Shown: piece after piece, positions 48,981 to 59,563 of the stretch
Layout of the letters: each line of letters opens with the position of its first letter
Numbering within the stretch: position 1 is the stretch's first letter
Origin: an uncultured Massilia sp.
GTDB taxonomy: Bacteria; Pseudomonadota; Gammaproteobacteria; Burkholderiales; Burkholderiaceae_D
Length of the DNA: 59,771 nt
NCBI RefSeq assembly: GCF_913773735.1
Contig: NZ_CAJYEB010000008.1
Coordinates: 1-59,771 of the forward strand
Reading direction: 5' to 3'
Made by a program: the position numbers and the translations under genes
The notes under the pieces: model-generated
Told to the model about the DNA's origin: nothing
The model's database searches: none
The model's input: the letters and a program-made list of their open reading frames with translations, nothing else

Positions 48981-50240
48981 ATGTACGGGATCCGCAAGAT
49001 TGCGTCCGGCATGCTGCTGGGCGTGGGGCTGTGGGCGTCCGCGATGCCGGGCGCGCACGTCGTGCCCCGAACCGCCAGCGCCCAGGCCGAGGTGGTCCAC
49101 TGGTGGACGTCGGGCGGGGAGTCGGCCGCCATCAAGCAGGTGGCGCAGGCCTACCGCGACGCCGGCGGCGCCTGGATCGACAGCGCCATCGCGGGCGGCG
49201 ACCAGTCGCGCGCCGTCACCGTCAACCGCATCATCGGCGGCAAGCCGCCCACCGCCGCCCAGTTCAACACTTCCAAGCAGTTCCTCGACATCATCGAGGA
49301 AGACATGCTCAATCCCGTCGACGAGATCGCGCGCCGCGACGACTGGGACCGCGTGCTGCCGCAGCCGATCATCGAGGCCATCAAGGTCGACGGCCATTAC
49401 TACGCGGTGCCGATGAACATCCACATGCAGACGTGGATCTGGTATTCGCGCGCCGCCTTCGCCCGCGCCGGCATCGAGCGCGAGCCGGCCACGATGGACG
49501 AGCTGTTCGCGGCGCTGGATCGCCTGAAGGCCGCCGGCATCGTGCCGCTGGCCCACGGCGGCCAGGCCTGGCAGGAAACCATCCTGTTCTCGATGGTGCT
49601 GGCGAACATGGGCGGGCGCGACCTCTACCTGCGGGTGCTGCGCGACCGCGACCAGCGCGCGATCCGTTCGCCCGCGTTCCTTGACGTGCTGCAGGCCTAC
49701 AAGCGCCTGCGCGGCTACGTCGACGCGGCCGCGCCGGGCCGCAACTGGAACGACGCCACCGCGATGGTGATCGCCGGGCGCGCCGGCATCCAGATCATGG
49801 GCGACTGGGCCAAGGGCGAGTTCACGGCCGCCGGCCAGCGCCCGGGGCACGAGTTCGGCTGCCTGCCGGGCCTGGGCCCGGACAGTCCCTACCTGATCCA
49901 GGGCGACGTGTTCGTGTTCCCCAAGACCGACCGGCCGGAGGCGCTGCGCGCCCAGAAGCTGATGGCCGACGTGGTCGAGCGCCCGGCCGTGCAGGTGGCC
50001 TTCAACCGGCTGAAAGGCTCGATCCCGGTGCGCGTGGATGCCGACGAAAGCGCGTTCGACGCCTGCGCGCGAAAGGGCATGGCGATCCTGCGCGACCGCG
50101 CGCGCCCGGTGGGCGTGGCCGAGGTCTACCTGACGCCGGACCAGAACGGCGCCCTGCAGGACGTGCTGACCGCCTACTGGAACACGGCCATGCCCGTGGA
50201 GCGCGCGCGCGACAGCATCGCCTCGGCGCTGAAGTACTGA
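48981..50240 (+). CDS. Sugar ABC transporter substrate-binding protein
   Basis: 419 residues of the carbohydrate uptake family 1 (MalE-like fold). A signal peptide ends near ASAQA (about residue 36). The mature start VVHWWTSGGESAAIK is typical of glucose/mannose and beta-glucoside binding proteins. Tryptophan- and aspartate-rich segments (NIHMQTWIWYSRAAF, IMGDWAKGEF) would line the sugar site. TGGAGA lies 6 nt before the ATG. It heads a binding protein-permease-permease-ATPase operon under the LacI-type operator. Confidence 0.92.
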   Translation: MYGIRKIASGMLLGVGLWASAMPGAHVVPRTASAQAEVVHWWTSGGESAAIKQVAQAYRDAGGAWIDSAIAGGDQSRAVTVNRIIGGKPPTAAQFNTSKQFLDIIEEDMLNPVDEIARRDDWDRVLPQPIIEAIKVDGHYYAVPMNIHMQTWIWYSRAAFARAGIEREPATMDELFAALDRLKAAGIVPLAHGGQAWQETILFSMVLANMGGRDLYLRVLRDRDQRAIRSPAFLDVLQAYKRLRGYVDAAAPGRNWNDATAMVIAGRAGIQIMGDWAKGEFTAAGQRPGHEFGCLPGLGPDSPYLIQGDVFVFPKTDRPEALRAQKLMADVVERPAVQVAFNRLKGSIPVRVDADESAFDACARKGMAILRDRARPVGVAEVYLTPDQNGALQDVLTAYWNTAMPVERARDSIASALKY

Positions 50241-50251
50241 ACGGCCCGCCG

Positions 50252-51151
50252 ATGACGACCCGCACCCATCCCCGGCCGGCGCCACGCTTGACGCCCGGCC
50301 TCATGCCCCGGCTTGCGCTGCTGCCGATGGCGCTGGTGGCGCTGGGCGGCTACGTCGGTGCGGCGTGCTGGACGCTGTGGATCTCGCTGACCGGTTCGCG
50401 CACCTTCCCCAGCGGCAGCTTCATCGGCCTGGCGCAGTACCAGCGCCTGTTCGACAACGAGCGCTGGATGCTCTCGCTGCACAACCTCGCCGTGTACGGC
50501 GTGCTGTTCGTGCTGGCCTGCGTGGTGCTCGGCTCCCTGCTCGCCGTCTTCATCGACCAGGACGTGCGCGGCGAGGGCGCGCTGCGCACCATCTTCCTGT
50601 ATCCGTACGCGATGTCCTTCGTGGCCACGGGACTGGTCTGGCAATGGCTGCTGACGCCGGGCGACGGCATCGACGGCGTCCTGCGCGCGCTCGGCGGGGA
50701 CGGCCTGCGGCTCGACTGGATCGTGTCGCAGGACTTGGCGATCGTCGCCGTCGTGCTGGCCACCGTCTGGCAGGCATCGGGCCTGGTGATGGCGCTGGTG
50801 CTGGCCGGCCTGCGCGGCATCGACACGGAGATCTGGAAGGCGGCGCGCCTGGACGGCATTCCGCCCTGGCGCGTCTACCTGCAGATCGTCGCGCCGATGC
50901 TGTGGCCCACGTTCGCGACCGTGCTGCTGCTGCTCGCCACCGCGGTGGCCAAGCTGTACGACGCCGTCGTCGCCATGACCCAGGGCGGCCCGGGCATCGC
51001 CAGCGAGGTGCCGGCCAAGTTCATCATGGACCACCTGTTCCTGCGCTCGAACGTGGGCCTGGCCTCGGCCGGCGCCGTCGTGCTGCTGCTGCCGGTGCTG
51101 GCGCTGCTGGCGCCGTATGCCTATGCGCGCGGCCGCAAGGAGGGCGCATGA
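50252..51151 (+). CDS. Sugar ABC transporter permease 1
   Basis: 299 residues of the MalF type with six predicted membrane helices. The ATPase-contact EAA loop reads EIWKAARLDGIPPWRVYLQI (about residues 192-211). It starts 11 bp after the binding-protein gene and overlaps permease 2 by 4 bp. Confidence 0.93.
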   Translation: MTTRTHPRPAPRLTPGLMPRLALLPMALVALGGYVGAACWTLWISLTGSRTFPSGSFIGLAQYQRLFDNERWMLSLHNLAVYGVLFVLACVVLGSLLAVFIDQDVRGEGALRTIFLYPYAMSFVATGLVWQWLLTPGDGIDGVLRALGGDGLRLDWIVSQDLAIVAVVLATVWQASGLVMALVLAGLRGIDTEIWKAARLDGIPPWRVYLQIVAPMLWPTFATVLLLLATAVAKLYDAVVAMTQGGPGIASEVPAKFIMDHLFLRSNVGLASAGAVVLLLPVLALLAPYAYARGRKEGA

Positions 51152-52104
51152 CCCGCCCGAGTATCGCCCGGCGCGCGTCGCCGCTGCCGCCCGTGCCGCC
51201 GCTCCAGGCCAGCCGGGGGGCGCGGCGCGCGCGCGGTAGGGGCGCCGCGCCGCGCCGGTGGAACCCGGCGCGCATCGGCATCTATGCCTTCCTGTTGTGC
51301 GCGGCGCTGTTCTTCCTGCTGCCGCTGTACGTGATGATCGTCACCTCGCTCAAGCCCATGGACGAGATCCGCCAGGGCGGGATCTTCGCGCTGCCGCTGG
51401 CGCCGACCTTCGCGCCGTGGCGCCAGGCCTGGAGCGGCGCCTGCACGGGCGCGGCCTGCGAGGGCATCCGCACCGGCTTCGCCAATTCCATCGCCATCGC
51501 GGTCCCGTCGACGATCCTGCCGATCCTGCTGGGCGCGATCAACGGCTACGCGCTCTCGTTCTGGCGCCCGCGCGGCGCCGACGCGCTGTTCGCGATCCTG
51601 CTGGCCGGCGCCTTCGTGCCGGTGCAGGTGATGATCTATCCGCTGGTGCGCGTGCTGGCGCTGGCCGGCATCTTCGGCTCGCTGCCCGCCATCGTGCTGG
51701 TGCACGTGGTGTTCGGCCTGCCGGTGATGACGCTGCTGTTCCGCAACTACTACCGCAACGTGCCGCAGGAACTGTTCCACGCCGCGCGCATCGACGGCGG
51801 CGGCTTCTGGCGCATCTTCCTGCACGTGATGTTGCCGATGTCGCTGCCGGTCGTGGTGGTCGCCGCGATCATGCAGGTGACCGGCGTGTGGAACGACTAC
51901 ATCCTGGGCCTGGTGTTCGCCGGGCGCGACAACCTGCCGATGACGGTCCAGTTGAACAACGTGATCAATACTACCACCGGCACGCGCCTGTACAACGTCA
52001 ACATGGCGGCGACGATCCTGACCGCGCTGCTGCCGCTGGCGCTGTACTTCGCGTCGGGCCGCTGGTTCGTGCGCGGCATCGCCGCCGGCGCCGTGAAAGG
52101 ATGA
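51148..52104 (+). CDS. Sugar ABC transporter permease 2
   Basis: 318 residues of the MalG type. A basic, disordered N-terminal tail of about 40 residues (RGARRARGRGAAPRR) precedes the first membrane helix. The EAA loop is ELFHAARIDGGGFWRIFLHV. ATG 51148 overlaps the previous stop as ATGA and is preceded by GGAGGG. A longer reading from 50365 is a different frame of permease 1 and is rejected. Confidence 0.93.
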   Translation: MTRPSIARRASPLPPVPPLQASRGARRARGRGAAPRRWNPARIGIYAFLLCAALFFLLPLYVMIVTSLKPMDEIRQGGIFALPLAPTFAPWRQAWSGACTGAACEGIRTGFANSIAIAVPSTILPILLGAINGYALSFWRPRGADALFAILLAGAFVPVQVMIYPLVRVLALAGIFGSLPAIVLVHVVFGLPVMTLLFRNYYRNVPQELFHAARIDGGGFWRIFLHVMLPMSLPVVVVAAIMQVTGVWNDYILGLVFAGRDNLPMTVQLNNVINTTTGTRLYNVNMAATILTALLPLALYFASGRWFVRGIAAGAVKG

Positions 52105-52109
52105 GCCGG

Positions 52110-53213
52110 ATGGCCAACGTGACCCTGCGCGGACTGCACATCGCCCTGGGCGGCAGGTCGATCATCCGCGACCTCGACCTGCACGTCGAGCCGGGCGAGT
52201 TCCTGGTGCTGCTGGGGCCTTCGGGCTGCGGCAAGTCGACGCTGCTGCACAGCATCGCCGGCCTGGTCGAGACCAGCGCCGGCAGCGTCGAGATCGGCGG
52301 GCGCGACATGACCGGGGCCGACCCCAGCGAACGCGGGATCGGCATGGTGTTCCAGTCGTACGCGCTGTATCCGACCATGACGGTGGAGGCGAACATGTCG
52401 TTCGGCCTGCGCATCGCCGGCATGCCGAAGGACGAGATCCGCCGGCGCGTGCGCGCGACCGCCGACATGCTGCAGCTCGATGCGCTGCTGGGGCGCAAGC
52501 CCGGCCAGCTGTCCGGCGGCCAGCGCCAGCGCGTGGCGATCGGCCGCGCCCTGGTGCGCGAGGCCGACGTGCTGCTGTTCGACGAGCCGCTGTCGAACCT
52601 GGACGCCAAGCTGCGCGCCGAGCTGCGGCGCGAACTGAAGCTGCTGCACCACCGCCTGGGCGCGACCATGATCTACGTGACCCACGACCAGGTCGAGGCG
52701 ATGACGCTGGCCACCCGCATCGTCGTCATGCGCGGCGGCGAGATCCAGCAGGTCGGCGCGCCGCTGGACGTGTACGAGCGGCCCGCGAACCGCTTCGTCG
52801 CCGGCTTCCTGGGCGCGCCCGCGATGAGCTTCGTCGACGGCGCGCTGGACGAGCGCGGCGGCTTCGCGGCGCACGGGCTGGCCGTGCCGCCGCCGGACGG
52901 CGCGCCGGCCCGCCGTCCGGGCGCCGCCGTGCTGGGCGTGCGCGCCGAGCACGTGCGCCTGGCGTCCATCGACGAGGAGGGCGCCCAGCGCGGCACGGTG
53001 GCGCTGGTCGAGCCGATGGGCAGCCACCAGGTGGTGTGGATACGCTGCGGCGCCGCGGCCGAAGGTGCCGCGGCAGAAGGCGCGGCAACGCTGGCGGCGC
53101 TGGTGCACGATCCGCGCGCGGCGGCAGGGCTGGCGCCGGGCGCGCCGGTCGGCTTCGCGGTCGACGCGGCGCGTGCGTCGCTGTTCGATCCGCAGTCGGG
53201 CGAACGCTTGTAA
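52110..53213 (+). CDS. Sugar ABC transporter ATPase (MalK/UgpC type)
   Basis: 367 residues. Walker A is GPSGCGKST (about residues 35-43), the Q-loop MVFQSYALYPTMTV, the signature LSGGQRQRVAIGRA and Walker B VLLFDEPLSNLDAKLR. The H-switch is IYVTHDQVEAM. The C-terminal regulatory OB-like (TOBE) domain is present (VLGVRAEHVRLAS). AAAGGA at 52096-52101 lies 8 nt before ATG 52110, which therefore beats ATG 52101, where it would directly abut the start. The last gene of the importer operon, it is followed by the regulator after 90 bp. Confidence 0.94.
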   Translation: MANVTLRGLHIALGGRSIIRDLDLHVEPGEFLVLLGPSGCGKSTLLHSIAGLVETSAGSVEIGGRDMTGADPSERGIGMVFQSYALYPTMTVEANMSFGLRIAGMPKDEIRRRVRATADMLQLDALLGRKPGQLSGGQRQRVAIGRALVREADVLLFDEPLSNLDAKLRAELRRELKLLHHRLGATMIYVTHDQVEAMTLATRIVVMRGGEIQQVGAPLDVYERPANRFVAGFLGAPAMSFVDGALDERGGFAAHGLAVPPPDGAPARRPGAAVLGVRAEHVRLASIDEEGAQRGTVALVEPMGSHQVVWIRCGAAAEGAAAEGAATLAALVHDPRAAAGLAPGAPVGFAVDAARASLFDPQSGERL

Positions 53214-53303
53214 GTCGGTGCAAAGAATGGTGCGGAGGGCGGCATGCCTGCGGTATGCTTCGGTTGGGCGGCGCGGCCGCAAGGATGAAATGAGGATCGA
53301 TCA

Positions 53304-54332
53304 GTGGCAACCATCAAGGACGTAGCGAAGCTGGCCGGCGTCGGCCTGGGAACCGCATCGCGCGTGGTCAGCGGCAAGGGCTCGGTGTCGCCGGCCACGC
53401 TGGCGCGCGTGCGCAAGGCGATCGACGAGCTGGGCTTCCGGCCGTCGCACGCCGCGCGCGCGCTGCTGTCCGGCAGCAGCCGCATGGTCGGGGTCTACAT
53501 CCCGGTCCTGTCCGGCACCTTCTACACGCCGATCCTGCAGATCATCGACACCGAGCTGCGCGCCGCCGGCGTGCACATGGTGCTGGCGTTCGGCGTGGGC
53601 CTGGGTGACGAGCGGCGCCAGGCCATCGAGGGCGTCGAGTTCCTGATCGAGCGCGGCTGCGACGGCCTGGTGGTCATGACCAGCGCGCTGCTCGAGGAAG
53701 ACGTGGCCGCGCTGGGCATGAAGGCCGGGCAGCTGGTCGCGCTGAACCACAGCTTCGCCTCGATCCCCGACCAGTGCTTCACGGTCGACCATGCGCTCGG
53801 CGGCCGCCTGGCGGCGCGCGCGCTGCTCGACCACAAGCACCGCAAGATCGCCGTCATCGAGGGGCCGCGCCGCCTCGCCGACAACGTCGCGCGCGTCGAC
53901 GGCTTCATGGCCGAGATGGCCGAGCAGGGCATCGACACGGCCAGGGTCTGGCGCATGGAAAGCGATTTCTCGCCGGCCGGCGGCTGGGCCGCGGCCAAGC
54001 AGATGCTCGATTCGGGCCAGGGCTGCACCGCGCTGTTCTGCGCCAACGACGAGATGGCGGTGGGCGCGCTGTCGTATTTCCAGGAAGCGGGCATCCGCGT
54101 GCCGCACGACCTGTCCGTGATCGGCTACGACGACACCCCCAGCGCGGCGTTCTCGGCGCCGCGCCTGACGTCCGTGCACATGCCCTGGCGCGAGATGACG
54201 CAGAACGGCGTGAACGCGCTGCTCAACCTGTGCTACGACCTGCGCCGCACGGTCACGCGCGAATTCCCGGTGAGCGTGACGCTGCGCGCCTCGCTCGCCA
54301 CCGCGACCGGAGGCCGACGCAAGGCCGCCTGA
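53304..54332 (+). CDS. LacI-family transcriptional regulator
   Basis: 342 residues. The DNA-binding domain is at the N-terminus (ATIKDVAKLAGVGLGTASRV) with the hinge helix SPATLARVRKAIDELGF and AARALLSG. The effector domain is of the periplasmic-binding type and ends DDTPSAAFSAPRLTSVHMPWREM. The start is GTG 53304, backed by GAGG about 9 nt upstream. Its position between the importer and GH1 genes, and three LacI-type palindromes nearby, make it the likely repressor of the locus. The inducer is probably a beta-linked glucose disaccharide. Confidence 0.93.
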   Translation: MATIKDVAKLAGVGLGTASRVVSGKGSVSPATLARVRKAIDELGFRPSHAARALLSGSSRMVGVYIPVLSGTFYTPILQIIDTELRAAGVHMVLAFGVGLGDERRQAIEGVEFLIERGCDGLVVMTSALLEEDVAALGMKAGQLVALNHSFASIPDQCFTVDHALGGRLAARALLDHKHRKIAVIEGPRRLADNVARVDGFMAEMAEQGIDTARVWRMESDFSPAGGWAAAKQMLDSGQGCTALFCANDEMAVGALSYFQEAGIRVPHDLSVIGYDDTPSAAFSAPRLTSVHMPWREMTQNGVNALLNLCYDLRRTVTREFPVSVTLRASLATATGGRRKAA

Positions 54333-54338
54333 GCGCAC

Positions 54339-54383
54339 GCGCGCCGCCGGCCGCACGGGCGTGCAGCGATGCGCGCTTTTTTT
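54339..54383 (+). terminator. Possible lacI terminator
   Basis: GCGCGC at 54339-54344 can pair with GCGCGC at 54371-54376 around a GC-rich loop that contains a second small hairpin. Seven T residues follow. The stem is short, so the call is tentative. Confidence 0.4.
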
Positions 54384-54394
54384 GGATTTTGAAC

Positions 54395-54408
54395 TGGAAA
54401 GCTTTCCA
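54395..54408. promoter_or_regulatory. LacI-type operator TGGAAAGCTTTCCA
   Basis: A perfect 14-bp palindrome, 40 bp before the GH1 start. No clear -35/-10 pair is visible around it. Confidence 0.75.
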
Positions 54409-54448
54409 ATCCTGCCGATCCCTTTTTACCGATAGCGACGACAACACC

Positions 54449-55831
54449 ATGAGCCTACCCGCCGCCATTCCGATGCCCCCGGCCGCCGACGATCCGGCGC
54501 CGCGCCGCAGCGACTTCGCCGCCGACTTCCTGTGGGGCTGCGCCACCTCGTCCTACCAGATCGAGGGCGCCGGCGCCGTCGACGGCCGGGTCGAATCGAT
54601 CTGGGACCGCTTCGCCGCCACGCCGGGACGCATCCGCGACGGCTCCAGCGGCGCGGTCGCCTGCGACCATTACCACCGCTGGCCGCAGGACCTCGACCTC
54701 GGCCGGGACATGGGCCTGAACGCCTACCGCTTCTCGATCGCCTGGCCGCGCATCTTTGCCGGCGTCGGCGCCAGGCCCAACGAGAAGGGCCTGGATTTCT
54801 ATTCACGCCTGGTGGATGGCATGCTGGAACGCGGCCTGCAGCCCTGGGCCACGCTGTACCACTGGGACCTGCCGCAGTACCTGCAGGACCGCGGCGGCTG
54901 GAACGAGCGCGCCACCGTCGACGCCTTCGTCGAACTGGCCGACGCCGTCACGCGCCGCCTGGGCGACCGCGTCAAGCACTGGATCACCCACAACGAGCCG
55001 TGGTGCACGGCGATCATCGGCAACTACGAGGGCTGGCACGCCCCGGGCCTGACCGACCTGAAGACCGCGCTGCAGGTATGCCACCACGTGCTGCTCTCGC
55101 ACGGCCGCGCGGTGCCGGTCATCCGCGCCAACGTGCCGGACGCCCAGGTCGGCCTGGCGCTGAGCCTGCACCCGCTGCGCGCCGCCAGCGAACGCCCGGA
55201 AGACCACGCCGCCATGCAGCGCCACGACGGCCTGCGCTACCGCTGGTTCCTCGACCCGCTGTACGGCCGCGGCTACCCGCAGGCGACCTGGGACCTGGTG
55301 GGGCACAGCGCGCCGCACGTCGAGGCGGGCGACCTGGAGGCCATCGCCGCGCCGACCGACTTCCTCGGCGTGAACTACTATTTTCCCGAGGTGGTCGCCG
55401 ACGACCCGGCGCACCAGCCGTTCCGCACCCGCGTGCTGGCGCCGACCTCCGGCGAGATCACGGCGATGGGCTGGCCGGTCGAGCCGCGCGGCCTGGCCGA
55501 ACTGCTCGAACGGGTGCACCGCGACTACGCGCCCGGGCCGATGTACGTGACCGAGAACGGTTCCAGCTACGAGGACACGGTGGCGCCGGACGGCGCCGTC
55601 CACGACGCGGCGCGCAAGCGCTACCTGCAGCGCCACCTGGCGGCGCTGCGCGCGGCGGCCGCCGCCGGCGTGCCGCTCAAGGGCTACTTCGCCTGGAGCC
55701 TGCTCGACAACTTCGAATGGGCCGAGGGCTACCAGCGCCGCTTCGGCCTGGTCCACATCGACTATGCGACCCAGGAACGGCGCCTGAAGGACAGCGGCAG
55801 GTGGTACGGCGCCTTCCTGCACGGCGACTGA
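54449..55831 (+). CDS. GH1 beta-glucosidase
   Basis: 460 residues, the usual GH1 size, with no signal peptide, so cytoplasmic. It hydrolyses terminal beta-linked glucose from cellobiose-type disaccharides and aryl glucosides. The N-terminal family signature is DFLWGCATSSYQIEGA. The acid/base Glu183 is in THNEPW and the nucleophile Glu369 in VTENG. The substrate-binding W..LDNFEWAEGY motif is present. ATG 54449 is the only start giving the normal N-terminus; the ribosome-binding site is weak. It has its own operator upstream. Confidence 0.96.
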   Translation: MSLPAAIPMPPAADDPAPRRSDFAADFLWGCATSSYQIEGAGAVDGRVESIWDRFAATPGRIRDGSSGAVACDHYHRWPQDLDLGRDMGLNAYRFSIAWPRIFAGVGARPNEKGLDFYSRLVDGMLERGLQPWATLYHWDLPQYLQDRGGWNERATVDAFVELADAVTRRLGDRVKHWITHNEPWCTAIIGNYEGWHAPGLTDLKTALQVCHHVLLSHGRAVPVIRANVPDAQVGLALSLHPLRAASERPEDHAAMQRHDGLRYRWFLDPLYGRGYPQATWDLVGHSAPHVEAGDLEAIAAPTDFLGVNYYFPEVVADDPAHQPFRTRVLAPTSGEITAMGWPVEPRGLAELLERVHRDYAPGPMYVTENGSSYEDTVAPDGAVHDAARKRYLQRHLAALRAAAAAGVPLKGYFAWSLLDNFEWAEGYQRRFGLVHIDYATQERRLKDSGRWYGAFLHGD

Positions 55832-55859
55832 GCCGCGGTGCGCCGGCGCATGGTGACGA

Positions 55860-55888
55860 TTGACAGCGCGGCGCTTTCCCGTCACTAT
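55860..55888 (+). promoter_or_regulatory. GH3-glk promoter
   Basis: A perfect -35 (TTGACA, 55860-55865) and a weak -10 (CACTAT, 55883-55888) are spaced by 17 bp. The operator begins 12 bp after the -10, the same arrangement as at the ABC operon. Confidence 0.5.
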
Positions 55889-55900
55889 GCCGGGGATGGA

Positions 55901-55916
55901 TTGGAATCGTTTCCAA
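55901..55916. promoter_or_regulatory. LacI-type operator TTGGAATCGTTTCCAA
   Basis: A 16-bp near-perfect palindrome with a CG centre, 31 bp before the GH3 start. It resembles the sites at 48906 and 54395. Confidence 0.75.
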
Positions 55917-55947
55917 TGCCGCTAAAAACAAGATTGGAGACACGCGA

Positions 55948-58545
55948 ATGACTGATACCCGCATCGCCACGCGCCGCCGCACGCTGGCGCTGGCCGTGGC
56001 CCTGAGCCTGCCGCTGGCCGCGCAGCTCGCCGCCGCACCCGCGCTGGCGCAGGGCGCCGCCGTCGGCATCCCCGGCAGCGCGCCGAAGATCGACGCCTGG
56101 CCGCGCATCGCCAGCGCCATCGCCAGGGACCCGGCGCTGGAAGCGCGCGTCGCCGCCATCGTCCAGGGCATGACGCTGGAGCAGAAGGTCGGCCAGATGA
56201 CCCAGGCCGAGATCAAGGCCGTCACGCCGGACGAGGTGCGCAAGTACTACCTGGGCTCCGTGCTCAACGGCGGCGGCAGCTGGCCGGACAACGACAAGCA
56301 CGCGCCGGCGGCCGCCTGGCTGGCCGTCGCGCAGGCCTTCCACGACGCCTCGATGTCGACCGACATGAAGGTGCGCATCCCGGTGATCTGGGGCACCGAC
56401 GCCGTCCACGGCCACAACAACGTGTACGGCGCCACCATGTTCCCGCACAATATCGGCCTGGGCGCAGCGCGCGACCCGCAGCTGGTCGAGGCGATCGCCG
56501 CGGCGACCGGCAAGGCCGTGCGCGCGACCGGCATCGCCTGGGCGTTCGGCCCGACGGTGGCGGTGGTGCGCGACGACCGCTGGGGCCGCACCTACGAGAG
56601 CTTCTCGGAAGACCCGCAGCTGGTGCACGACTACGCCGGCGTCTACGTGCGCGGCATGCAGGGCGCGTTCAAGGACCAGGCCAACGTGGTCGCCAGCATC
56701 AAGCACCTGATGGCCGACGGCGGCACCGAGAACGGCGTGAACACGGGCGTGTCCAAGGCCACCGAGCGCGAAATGATGAACATCCACGCGCCCGGCTACT
56801 TCAGCGGCCTGCAGGCGGGCGCGCAGACGGTCATGGTGTCCTTCAACAGCTGGGTCGACCCGGAGACCGGCCGCGACCACGGCAAGCTGCACGGCAGCCA
56901 TCGCCTGATGACGGAAATCCTCAAGGAGCGGATGGGCTTCGACGGCTTCGTCGTGACCGACTACAACGGCATCGGCGAGGTCAAGGGCTGCACCAACGAC
57001 CACTGCCCGCAGGCGATCAACGCCGGCGTCGACATGGTGATGGTGCCGAACGACTGGAAGGCGTTCATCGCCAACACGATCGACGACGTCAAGGCGGGCC
57101 GCATCCCGATGGCGCGCATCGACGACGCGGTGGCGCGCATCGTGCGCGTGAAGCTGCGCGCCGGCCTGTTCGAGCAGTCGCCGTCGCGCAATGCCTACGC
57201 CGGCAAGGACGAGGCGCTGCAGGCGCGCGAGCTGGGACGGCGCGCCGTGCGCGAATCGCTGGTGCTGCTGAAGAACGAGGGGCCGGCGCTGCCGCTGGCG
57301 CCGGGCAAGCGCATCCTGCTGGTGGGACGCGGCGCCGACAGCATGTCGCTGCAGACCGGCGGCTGGTCGCTGACCTGGCAGGGCACCGCCAACACCAATG
57401 CCGATTTCCCGCAGGCCGACACCATCCTGGCCGGCCTGAAGGCGGCCGGCGCCGACGTCACCTACAGCATCGACGGCAAGGGCGTGGACCCGGCGAAATT
57501 CGACGCCGTGGTCGCCGTGGTCGGCGAGGCGCCGTATGCGGAGGGCGACGGCGACATCGGCCCGTCCGGCACGCTGCGCCACTCGAGCCGCTATCCGGAC
57601 GACCTGACCGTGCTGCAGGCCGTGCACGGCAAGGGCAGGCCGGTCGTCACCGTGTTCCTGTCGGGCCGTCCGCTGTGGGTCAACGACCTGATGAACCTGT
57701 CCGACACCTTCATCGCCGCCTGGCTGCCCGGCACCGAAGGCAAGGGCGTGTCCGACCTGCTGGTCGCCGGCAAGGACGGCAAGGCGTACGACTTCACCGG
57801 CAAGCTGTCGTTCTCGTGGCCGAAGGGCGTGTGCCAGACCCCGCTGAACGTCGGCGACAAGGGCTATGCGCCGCTGTTCGCCTGGGGCTACGGCCTCGGA
57901 CGCGGCGAGCGCTCGCAGCTCGGCAAGCTGGACACCGCCTACCAGGCCGGCGGCTGCAGCGCGTCGAACACCTGGCCGATCTACGGCCAGGCCGACCGCG
58001 CCAGCTTCCCGCTGCGCTTGCGCAGCGGCGCCGCCGTGCGCGAGCTGGGCCAGGACCTGAACGCGACCGCCACGCTGCCGGGCATCGCGGCCGCCGTCGC
58101 CCAGGTCAACACTCAGCAGGATGCGCGCCTGGTCACCTGGACCGGCCCGGCCAGCTTCGAGGCCCACGGCGCCAGGCCGCTGGCCCTGCCGGCCGCGCTG
58201 GCCAAGGGCGGCGCGCTGCGCTTCGACACGCTGGTGCAGACGGCGCCGGCCGGCAAGGTCACCATCGCCATGGCGTGCGGACCGCGCGCCTGCGGCGCGC
58301 CGCTCGACGCCACCGCGCTGTTCGCGCGCCTGGCCGGCAAGGGCCGCCAGTCGGTGAGCATCCCGCTGGCCTGCTTCACGGCCCGGGGCGTGGACCTGGC
58401 GAAGGTGACGACGCCGTTCAGCGTGACGAGCGGCGGCGCCTTCGCCGCCGCCTTCGCCGGCATCGACGTGCAGGGCGCCGCCCCGCAGGCCGCCGCGCCG
58501 AACGCCGCGCCGGCCGTCAGCGTCGCCTGCGAGGAACTGCGATGA
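55948..58545 (+). CDS. GH3 exo-beta-glucosidase, exported
   Basis: 865 residues, similar to the ExoP-type beta-glucan glucohydrolases. The signal peptide begins [20 protein letters not shown], Tat-like but probably also Sec-compatible, and ends at ALAQG. The GH3 N-terminal barrel carries [23 protein letters not shown] and the substrate-binding [12 protein letters not shown]. The nucleophile is Asp338 in VVTDYNG. The C-terminal sandwich domain and a beta-rich extension of about 200 residues follow. It would release glucose from beta-glucans in the periplasm or outside. GGAG precedes the ATG. Its stop overlaps the glk start by 4 bp. Confidence 0.94.
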   Translation: MTDTRIATRRRTLALAVALSLPLAAQLAAAPALAQGAAVGIPGSAPKIDAWPRIASAIARDPALEARVAAIVQGMTLEQKVGQMTQAEIKAVTPDEVRKYYLGSVLNGGGSWPDNDKHAPAAAWLAVAQAFHDASMSTDMKVRIPVIWGTDAVHGHNNVYGATMFPHNIGLGAARDPQLVEAIAAATGKAVRATGIAWAFGPTVAVVRDDRWGRTYESFSEDPQLVHDYAGVYVRGMQGAFKDQANVVASIKHLMADGGTENGVNTGVSKATEREMMNIHAPGYFSGLQAGAQTVMVSFNSWVDPETGRDHGKLHGSHRLMTEILKERMGFDGFVVTDYNGIGEVKGCTNDHCPQAINAGVDMVMVPNDWKAFIANTIDDVKAGRIPMARIDDAVARIVRVKLRAGLFEQSPSRNAYAGKDEALQARELGRRAVRESLVLLKNEGPALPLAPGKRILLVGRGADSMSLQTGGWSLTWQGTANTNADFPQADTILAGLKAAGADVTYSIDGKGVDPAKFDAVVAVVGEAPYAEGDGDIGPSGTLRHSSRYPDDLTVLQAVHGKGRPVVTVFLSGRPLWVNDLMNLSDTFIAAWLPGTEGKGVSDLLVAGKDGKAYDFTGKLSFSWPKGVCQTPLNVGDKGYAPLFAWGYGLGRGERSQLGKLDTAYQAGGCSASNTWPIYGQADRASFPLRLRSGAAVRELGQDLNATATLPGIAAAVAQVNTQQDARLVTWTGPASFEAHGARPLALPAALAKGGALRFDTLVQTAPAGKVTIAMACGPRACGAPLDATALFARLAGKGRQSVSIPLACFTARGVDLAKVTTPFSVTSGGAFAAAFAGIDVQGAAPQAAAPNAAPAVSVACEELR

Positions 58546-59546
58546 GCGCGACGGGCACGCAGGCCGCCGGGGCGCTGCGGCTGCTCGCCGACATCGGCGG
58601 CACCAATGCCCGCTTCGCGCTGCAGGAAGCGCCAGGCGGGCGGGGCGGACGCATCGTCGACGTCGAAGTGCTGGCCTGCCGCGCGTACGAGACCATCGGC
58701 GCGGCGATCGCCGGCTACCTGGCGCAGGCGGCCGGGCGCGGCCTGGCCAGCGGGGGCGTGCGCGCCGCCGCGCTGGCGATCGCCAATCCGGTCGAGGGCG
58801 ACGTGGTCGCGATGACCAACCACCACTGGCGCTTTTCGATCGAGGCGCTGCGCCACGAGCGCGGCCTGGACACGCTGCTGGTGGTGAACGACTTCGCCGC
58901 GCTGGCGATGGCGCTGCCGCACCTGGACGACGACGGCCGCGAACGCGTGGGCGACGGCGCCTTCGCGGGCGCGCCGGGGCGTCCGCTCGGCCTGATCGGC
59001 CCTGGCACGGGCCTTGGCGTGTCCGGCGTGGTACCCTGCGACGGGCGCTGGATCGCGCTGCCGGGCGAGGGCGGGCACGCCAGCTTCGCGCCCGTCACGC
59101 GCCAGGAGATCCGCATCCTCGAAGCGCTGTGGGAAGAGCTGGGCCAGGACGAGGGCCACGTGTCGGCCGAGCGCCTGCTCTCGGGCATGGGGCTGGCGTC
59201 GATCCACCGCGCGCTGTGGGGCCAGGCCCTGGCGGCGCCGGACATCACGGCGCGCGCGCTGGACGGCAGCTGCCGCGCCTGCCGCGACACGGTGGAAGCG
59301 TTCTGCGCGGTACTGGGCAGCGTGGCCGGCAACGTCGCGCTGACGCTGGGCGCGACCGGCGGCATGTACATCGGCGGCGGCATCGTGCCGCGCCTGGGCC
59401 GCCTGCTGCACGCGTCGAGCTTCCGCCATCGCTTCGAGGACAAGGGGCGCCTGCGCGGCTACCTGGAACGGATCCCGACCTGGGTGGTCACCGAACCCTA
59501 TCCGGCATTGCGCGGCGTGGCCGCGCTGCTGGACGCCCGACAATGA
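58542..59546 (+). CDS. glk: Glucokinase
   Basis: 334 residues of the bacterial Glk (ROK-unrelated) family, phosphorylating glucose with ATP. The phosphate-binding motif [14 protein letters not shown] opens the protein. The catalytic-region Asp is in [13 protein letters not shown]. The second phosphate motif is [10 protein letters not shown], followed by the sugar-site [14 protein letters not shown] overlap with the GH3 gene shows translational coupling, so glucose released by GH3 and GH1 feeds straight to glucose-6-phosphate. Confidence 0.96.
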   Translation: MSATGTQAAGALRLLADIGGTNARFALQEAPGGRGGRIVDVEVLACRAYETIGAAIAGYLAQAAGRGLASGGVRAAALAIANPVEGDVVAMTNHHWRFSIEALRHERGLDTLLVVNDFAALAMALPHLDDDGRERVGDGAFAGAPGRPLGLIGPGTGLGVSGVVPCDGRWIALPGEGGHASFAPVTRQEIRILEALWEELGQDEGHVSAERLLSGMGLASIHRALWGQALAAPDITARALDGSCRACRDTVEAFCAVLGSVAGNVALTLGATGGMYIGGGIVPRLGRLLHASSFRHRFEDKGRLRGYLERIPTWVVTEPYPALRGVAALLDARQ

Positions 59547-59563
59547 CAATTTCTGGAGACAGC

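Noticed and set aside
55885..58167. Long minus-strand frame opposite the GH3 gene
   Set aside because: Shadow of a GC-rich coding sequence; no motifs.
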